A stretch of 64,000 nt of DNA from Saccharothrix saharensis (GTDB lineage: Bacteria; Actinomycetota; Actinomycetes; Mycobacteriales; Pseudonocardiaceae), in the NCBI RefSeq assembly GCF_006716745.1, contig NZ_VFPP01000001.1:7265386-7329385 (forward strand), given 5' to 3'. Within the stretch, counting starts at the first letter, position 1, and every line of letters begins with the position of its first letter. Position numbers and translations under genes: made by a program. Below the pieces are notes generated by a model, which saw nothing but the letters and a program-made list of their open reading frames with translations, was not told where the DNA came from and made no database searches. Of the stretch, positions 59,479 to 64,000 are shown in pieces.

Positions 59479-59604
59479 AGCACTCTCCCCGTGATCGACG
59501 TCATGTTCGTCGCGGCGGGTATTGCGCACCGCCCACGATCTTTGTTAGCACTCTCGGGCGAAGGTGCCAAACAGTGGTCTGCTCGCCCGTTCGAGGAGGT
59601 CGAC

Positions 59605-60816
59605 TTGAGCAGCCTGCCTTCCGCCGCAACGCTTTCCCGGCACGCCGTCCGCGACCGGTTGCGCGTCGCGCTCGTGGCCCCGCCCTACTTCGACGTACCG
59701 CCCAAGGCCTACGGCGGCGTGGAGGCCGTCGTCGCCGACCTCGCCGACTCGCTGGTCGCCCGCGGCCACTCGGTGACGTTGTTGGGCGCGGGGGAGCCCG
59801 GCACCGGAGCCGGGTTCGTCCCCGTGTGGGACCGCACCGTCCCCGAACGCCTCGGCGAGCCGTTCCCCGAAGTCGTGCACGCCGCCGCGGTCCGCCGGGA
59901 GGTCGAACGGCTCGCCGCCACGCGAGGCCTGGACGTCGTGCACGACCACACCCTCGCCGGTCCGCTCAACGCGCCCGCGTTCGCCGCCCTGGGCCTGCCG
60001 ACCGTGGTGACCGTGCACGGTCCCGTCGACACCGACATGCGCCGCTACTACCGGGAACTCGGCGACGACGTCGGCCTGGTCGCGATCAGCGACCGGCAGC
60101 GCGAGCTCGCACCCGAGCTGAACTGGATCGGCACCGTGCACAACGCGCTGCGCCTGCGCGACTGGCCGTTCCGCGAGCGGAAGGAGGACTACGCGCTGTT
60201 CCTCGGCCGCTTCCACCCCGACAAGGCGCCGCACCTGGCGCTGGAGGCCGCCCACGCGGCCGGCGTGCCGCTCGTGCTGGCGGGCAAGTGCGCCGAGCCG
60301 GTCGAGAAGGAGTACTTCGAGGCCGAGGTGCGCCCCAGGCTGACCGGGCAGGACCACGTCTTCGGCGTCGCCGATGCGACCGAGAAGCGCAAGCTGCTGT
60401 CCGCCGCCCGGTGCCTCCTGTTCCCGATCCGTTGGGAAGAGCCGTTCGGCATGGTGATGATCGAGGCGATGGCCTGCGGCACACCGGTGGTGGCGCTGCG
60501 CGCGGGCGCGGTGCCGGAGGTGGTGGTGGACGGCGTGACCGGGTTGGTGCGGGACGACCCCGCGGAGCTGGTGGCCGCGCTGCACGACGTGCGCGACCTG
60601 GACCCGGCCGCCTGCCGGGCGCACGTCGCCGCGCACTTCGACGTCGACGGGCTCGGCGCGGGCTACGAAGCCGCTTACCGCGAGGCGCTCACCGCGGCGG
60701 GCTCGCTCACCGCGCTGCGCCGCGACTACGCCGCCCTGGACTCCGCGCTCGACCGGGTCTACCGGCGCAACGTCGACGGCGGGGCCGCCCTGCACGCCTC
60801 GGGGGACCGCGCGTGA
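59605..60816 (+). CDS. Family 4 glycosyltransferase
   Basis: The 403-aa GT4 enzyme has VALVAPPYFDVPPKAYGGVE (donor Rossmann start), DVVHDHTLAGPLNAPAF, VVTVHGPVDTDMRRYYREL, LFLGRFHPDKAPHLALEAAH and FPIRWEEPFGMVMIEAMACG (the E-x7-E nucleotide-sugar motif). The TTG start at 59605 follows GAGGAGG at 5 bases. It overlaps the debranching enzyme by 4 bp (GTGA), so the two are coupled and likely act on the same glucan or glucosylated compound. Confidence 0.92.
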   Translation: MSSLPSAATLSRHAVRDRLRVALVAPPYFDVPPKAYGGVEAVVADLADSLVARGHSVTLLGAGEPGTGAGFVPVWDRTVPERLGEPFPEVVHAAAVRREVERLAATRGLDVVHDHTLAGPLNAPAFAALGLPTVVTVHGPVDTDMRRYYRELGDDVGLVAISDRQRELAPELNWIGTVHNALRLRDWPFRERKEDYALFLGRFHPDKAPHLALEAAHAAGVPLVLAGKCAEPVEKEYFEAEVRPRLTGQDHVFGVADATEKRKLLSAARCLLFPIRWEEPFGMVMIEAMACGTPVVALRAGAVPEVVVDGVTGLVRDDPAELVAALHDVRDLDPAACRAHVAAHFDVDGLGAGYEAAYREALTAAGSLTALRRDYAALDSALDRVYRRNVDGGAALHASGDRA

Positions 60817-62933
60817 CGGCCGACCTGCCACCGGAGCCGTTCAACGCGGGCGAGCCGGTGTTCACCGGCGACGTCGGCGGCACCACGACGGTGGTCGAGG
60901 GCAGCACGTTCTGCCTGTCGACGGGCACCGGCGACATCGAGCCGGGCACGCCGCAGGGGCTGTTCTTCCGCGACGCGCGCGTGCTGTCGAGGTGGCAGCT
61001 GCGGCTGGACGGACGCACCGCGCACCCGTTGTCGGTGTCGCACCCGGAGGCGTTCGCCGCCCGGTTCGTGCTGCGCCGCCCACCCGCCGCCGGCCTGGCC
61101 GACAGCACCCTGCTGCTCGTGCGGGAACGGCTGGTCGGCGACGGGATGCGGGAGACGATCACAATCGACAACCTGGGCCGCGAGGCCACCGCGGTGCGGC
61201 TGGAGCTGCACGTGGACGCCGACTTCGCCGACCTGTTCGCGGTCAAGGAGGGCCGGGCCGCGCGCAGCGGCTCCGACGCCGTCGCCACCGGACCGGAACT
61301 CGTGCTGCGGGACCGCGAGGACGGCTCGCGCGGCGTGTCGTTCACGGCGAGCGCCCAGCCCGTCGTGGTGCCGGGGTCGTTGAGCTGGCACGTGGTCGTG
61401 CCCGCGGGCGGCCGGTGGTCCACCGAGGTGGTCGTGCAGCCGACCGTGGCCGGGCGGGCCGTGCAGCCGCAGTTCCACCGCGGCGAGCGGATCGAGGCCA
61501 GCGGGCCCGCGCGCAAGATCCGGGCGTGGCGCGCGGCCAGCACCCTGGTCGCGGCGAGCGACCCGGTGCTGACCGGCGTGCTGCGGCGGACCGGGAGCGA
61601 CCTGGGCGCGTTGCAGATCCACGACCCGGCGCGGGACGGCCGACCGTTCGTCGCCGCGGGCGCGCCCTGGTTCATGACCCTGTTCGGCCGGGACAGCCTG
61701 CTGACCGCGTGGATGGCGCTGCCGCTGGACGTCGGCCTGGCGCTGGGCACGTTGCAGACCCTCGCCGAGACGCAGGGCAAGGTCGTCGACCCGCTCACCG
61801 AGGAGGAACCGGGCCGCGTGCTGCACGAGCTGCGGATGGGCCCGGACAGCACGGCGGTGCTGGGCGGCAACCACTACTACGGCACGGTCGACGCCACGCC
61901 GCTGTTCGTGATGCTGCTGGCCGAGTGCTGGAAGTGGGGCGCGGACCCGGCCGTGGTGCGCTCGCTGCTGCCCGCCGCCGACGCCGCGCTGGCGTGGGTC
62001 GACCGGTACGGGGACCGCGACGGCGACGGGTTCGTGGAGTACCGCCGCGCCACCGACCGCGGCCTGGCCAACCAGGGCTGGAAGGACAGCTTCGACGGCA
62101 TCAACGACGCGTCCGGCCGGCAGGCCGTCCCGGCCATCGCCTTGTGCGAGGTCCAGGGCTACGTGTACGCGGCGCTGCTGGCCCGTGCGGACCTCGCGGA
62201 GGGGTTCGGCGACGAGGCGGTGGCGGCGCGCCTGCGCGCCCGTGCCGGAGAGCTGCGGCAGCGGTTCGCCGAGGCGTTCTGGCTGCCGGACCGGGGCTGG
62301 TACGCGGTGGCGCTCGACGGGCACAAGCAGCCGGTGGACGCGCTGACCAGCAACACCGCCCACTGCCTGTGGACCGGGATCGCCACCGACGAGCACGCGG
62401 CCGCGCTGATCCGGCGGCTGGCCGAGCCGGACATGGACACCGGCTACGGCCTGCGCACGCTCGCGTCCTCGATGGGCGCGTACAACCCGATGAGCTACCA
62501 CAACGGGTCGGTGTGGCCGCACGACACGGCCATCGCGGTGGCCGGGCTGCTGCGCTACGCCCACCTGCCCGGCGCGGTCGACCTGGCGCACCGCCTGGCG
62601 GACGGCCTGCTCGACGCCGCCGCCGCGTTCGGCGGTCGCCTGCCCGAGCTGTACTGCGGCTTCGCCCGGGACGACTTCAGCCCGCCGGTGCCGTACCCGA
62701 CGTCGTGCTCCCCGCAGGCGTGGGCCAGCGCCTCACCGCTGCTGCTGGTCCGCGCGTGCCTCGGGCTGGAGCCGCACGTGCCGCGCAGGACGCTGACCAC
62801 CACACCGCACCTGCCGCCGCGCTGGGGCGAGCTCACCCTGTCCGACCTGCGGCTCGGCGACGAGACCGCGCACATCAGCGCCACCGGCGAGAAGGTCGCG
62901 GTGTCCGGCCTGTCGGCCGGCTGGACCACCTGA
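60813..62933 (+). CDS. Amylo-alpha-1,6-glucosidase/glycogen debranching-type protein
   Basis: The 706-aa protein has a beta-rich N-terminal domain (FTGDVGGTTTVVEGSTFCLS, LFFRDARVLSRWQLRLDGR, FARRFVLRR-like) and an (alpha/alpha)6 catalytic domain (APWFMTLFGRDSLLTAWMAL, DRGLANQGWKDSFDGINDAS, MSYHNGSVWPHDTAIAVAGL, YPTSCSPQAWASASPLLLV). This is the trehalase/GH15-like debranching group. The substrate is an alpha-glucan or glycoside. GTGA overlap with the GT4 gene shows coupling. Length and both motif sets are complete. Confidence 0.9.
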   Translation: MTADLPPEPFNAGEPVFTGDVGGTTTVVEGSTFCLSTGTGDIEPGTPQGLFFRDARVLSRWQLRLDGRTAHPLSVSHPEAFAARFVLRRPPAAGLADSTLLLVRERLVGDGMRETITIDNLGREATAVRLELHVDADFADLFAVKEGRAARSGSDAVATGPELVLRDREDGSRGVSFTASAQPVVVPGSLSWHVVVPAGGRWSTEVVVQPTVAGRAVQPQFHRGERIEASGPARKIRAWRAASTLVAASDPVLTGVLRRTGSDLGALQIHDPARDGRPFVAAGAPWFMTLFGRDSLLTAWMALPLDVGLALGTLQTLAETQGKVVDPLTEEEPGRVLHELRMGPDSTAVLGGNHYYGTVDATPLFVMLLAECWKWGADPAVVRSLLPAADAALAWVDRYGDRDGDGFVEYRRATDRGLANQGWKDSFDGINDASGRQAVPAIALCEVQGYVYAALLARADLAEGFGDEAVAARLRARAGELRQRFAEAFWLPDRGWYAVALDGHKQPVDALTSNTAHCLWTGIATDEHAAALIRRLAEPDMDTGYGLRTLASSMGAYNPMSYHNGSVWPHDTAIAVAGLLRYAHLPGAVDLAHRLADGLLDAAAAFGGRLPELYCGFARDDFSPPVPYPTSCSPQAWASASPLLLVRACLGLEPHVPRRTLTTTPHLPPRWGELTLSDLRLGDETAHISATGEKVAVSGLSAGWTT

Positions 62934-63041
62934 CGGGGCGATCGGGTGGCCATCGGGGGTTTGAGCCCCCGGTGGTGCGTGAATCCACTTCCGAACGTCG
63001 TGTCCGTCGCCCTGTCCGCGCCGTTGTGGAGGATCACCCTG

Positions 63042-63254
63042 ATGAGCCTGGAGAAGCCGTGGAACGACGTGGCCGACCAGCAGGCGCCCGTCGAGCCCGA
63101 GTCCGACGCGGGGATCGTGGACGAGGAGGCCGCCGTGGGCCGGGCCCGACCGGCCCCGGTGCCGCCGGAGGTGCCCGAGGCCGACCCGGCGGACGTCGCC
63201 GACCAGAACCGCGTCGTGCCGCTGCCCGACGACGGCCCGGACGACACCTACTAG
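63042..63254 (+). CDS. Small acidic protein (70 aa)
   Basis: The protein MSLEKPWNDVADQQAPVEPE continues with DAGIVDEEAAVGRARPAPVP and ends NRVVPLPDDGPDDTY; it is acidic and Pro-rich, probably disordered. ATG at 63042 has GGAGGA 8 bases upstream, which is strong support; the open frame upstream has no site. No known family. It converges on the alpha/beta hydrolase with 1 bp between. Confidence 0.65.
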   Translation: MSLEKPWNDVADQQAPVEPESDAGIVDEEAAVGRARPAPVPPEVPEADPADVADQNRVVPLPDDGPDDTY

Positions 63255-63255
63255 G

Positions 63256-64000
63256 TCACGGCGCCAGGTCGGTGATCGCGTCGACCAGCCGCGTGCCGTC
63301 CAGCAGCACGGGGTCGTTGTGGTCGGCCCCCGCCACCACCACGGTGGACGCGCCCGCCGCGGCGGCCACCGCGCGGCTCTGCCCGGGCGGCACGATCGAG
63401 TCCGCCGAGCCGTAGACGACGGTGACGGGCGCCGCCACCCGCGCCACGTGCCGCTCGGTGGCGAACTCGTCCAGCAGCAGCCACCGCACCGGCAGGAACG
63501 GGTAGTGGCGGGCACCGACCGAGGCGAGGTCGGTGAACGGCGACCGCAGCACCAGCCCGGCGGGCGGGTGCTCGACGGCGAGTTCCGCCGCCACCGCCGC
63601 GCCCAGGCTCTCGCCGAAGTAGAGCAGCCGCTCCGGCCGCACCCCGGCGTCGCCGACCAGGAACTCCCGGGCCGCGCGCACGTCCAGCGCCAGCCCGGCC
63701 TCGGTCGGGGCGCCGGGGTTGCCGCCGTAGCCCCGGTAGTCGACCAGCAGCACCGACAGCCCGCGCGCGGTGAGCGCACGGGCCAGCGGCACGCGCATCC
63801 GGCGGTTCCCGGCGTTGCCGGGCGCGACCAGCACGGTCGCCCGCGTCGAGTCCACCGGGAAGTACCAGGCCGCCAACCGCAGCCCGTCCCCGGTGGTCAG
63901 CGTGACGTCACGGCCGCCGGGCAGCACGTCACCCGCGGGCGGCAACGGACCGCCGGTCGGCAGGAACACCAGTTTCCGCTGGAACGCGAACGCGCCGCCG
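63256..64000 (-). CDS. Alpha/beta hydrolase (BEM46-like), 5' end outside window
   Basis: About 248 visible residues; the frame runs off the right edge (FAFQRKLVFLPTGG), so the N-terminus, probably a membrane anchor, is missing. Landmarks: LVAPGNAGNRRMRVPLAR, LVDYRGYGGNPGAPTEAG, LYFGESLGAAVAAELAVEHP (nucleophile Ser), VVYGSADSIVPP (Asp) and VAGADHNDPVLLDG (His). This matches the BEM46/DUF-type hydrolases of unknown substrate. Confidence 0.88.
   Translation of the reverse strand, partial: GGAFAFQRKLVFLPTGGPLPPAGDVLPGGRDVTLTTGDGLRLAAWYFPVDSTRATVLVAPGNAGNRRMRVPLARALTARGLSVLLVDYRGYGGNPGAPTEAGLALDVRAAREFLVGDAGVRPERLLYFGESLGAAVAAELAVEHPPAGLVLRSPFTDLASVGARHYPFLPVRWLLLDEFATERHVARVAAPVTVVYGSADSIVPPGQSRAVAAAAGASTVVVAGADHNDPVLLDGTRLVDAITDLAP

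Overview
This is a very GC-rich (roughly 70% or more) actinobacterial chromosome segment. It has strong GC3 bias, many GTG and TTG starts, GGAGG-type ribosome sites, two F420-type LLM oxidoreductases, a ShbA/SigD-like sigma factor, an ANTAR protein, an AfsR-type regulator, and operator-like sites resembling those of DasR, CebR and MtrA. The mix fits a filamentous actinomycete, probably Pseudonocardiaceae (Saccharothrix/Actinosynnema/Lentzea-like); that placement is inference. I saw no rRNA, tRNA, CRISPR array or intact mobile element. Both ends cut genes: an SIS-domain gene on the left and an alpha/beta hydrolase on the right.

Layout. 0-7 kb: SIS protein and DeoR regulator divergent around a DasR-like site, a class A PBP, a GH25 lysozyme, a DivIVA-like coiled-coil protein, and a MobA-like transferase with an orphan LuxR helix-turn-helix. 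7-9 kb: an epoxide-hydrolase-like enzyme and a decayed cyclopropane-fatty-acid synthase. 9-16.7 kb: ShbA-like sigma factor, PfkB kinase, a second class A PBP, an M23 peptidase behind an MtrA-like box and a folded leader, an LLM/TetR operon with a perfect operator, and Bcp. 16.8-26.3 kb: a LacI regulator followed by malQ, glgX/treX, treY and treZ, a maltodextrin-to-trehalose route. 26-30.3 kb: ANTAR, VOC, CsbD, UdgX, a candidate leader-peptide RNA unit, an SDR, and a chitin/cellulose LPMO with a second DasR-like site. 30.7-36.6 kb: SLOG protein, gabT-aldehyde dehydrogenase operon with divergent PucR, and a tandem pair of secreted NTR/TIMP-like proteins. 36.9-45 kb: a membrane Ser/Thr kinase and a hydrolase-NACHT-HAD-LLM operon. 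45-51 kb: SDR, Ppx/GppA, STAS, DUF4383 and a secreted subtilase with P-domain. 51-64 kb: an AfsR-type regulator running antisense into DUF2203, a GH6 cellulase behind a perfect CebR box, an Orn/Lys/Arg-type decarboxylase, a CmtR-CDF metal pair, a second DivIVA-like protein, and a coupled GT4/glycogen-debranching pair.

Taken together, the window is rich in polysaccharide metabolism. DasR- and CebR-type sites link three loci to chitin or cellulose sensing; GlgX, TreY, TreZ and MalQ process alpha-glucans inside the cell; a cell-wall group (two PBPs, GH25, M23, two DivIVA-like proteins) is scattered among them. The most unusual items are the promoter, Shine-Dalgarno, 13-codon ORF and folded RNA unit at 28.2-28.4 kb, the NACHT membrane operon, the stand-alone TRPM-type SLOG protein, and the 312-bp antisense overlap at the AfsR-type regulator.
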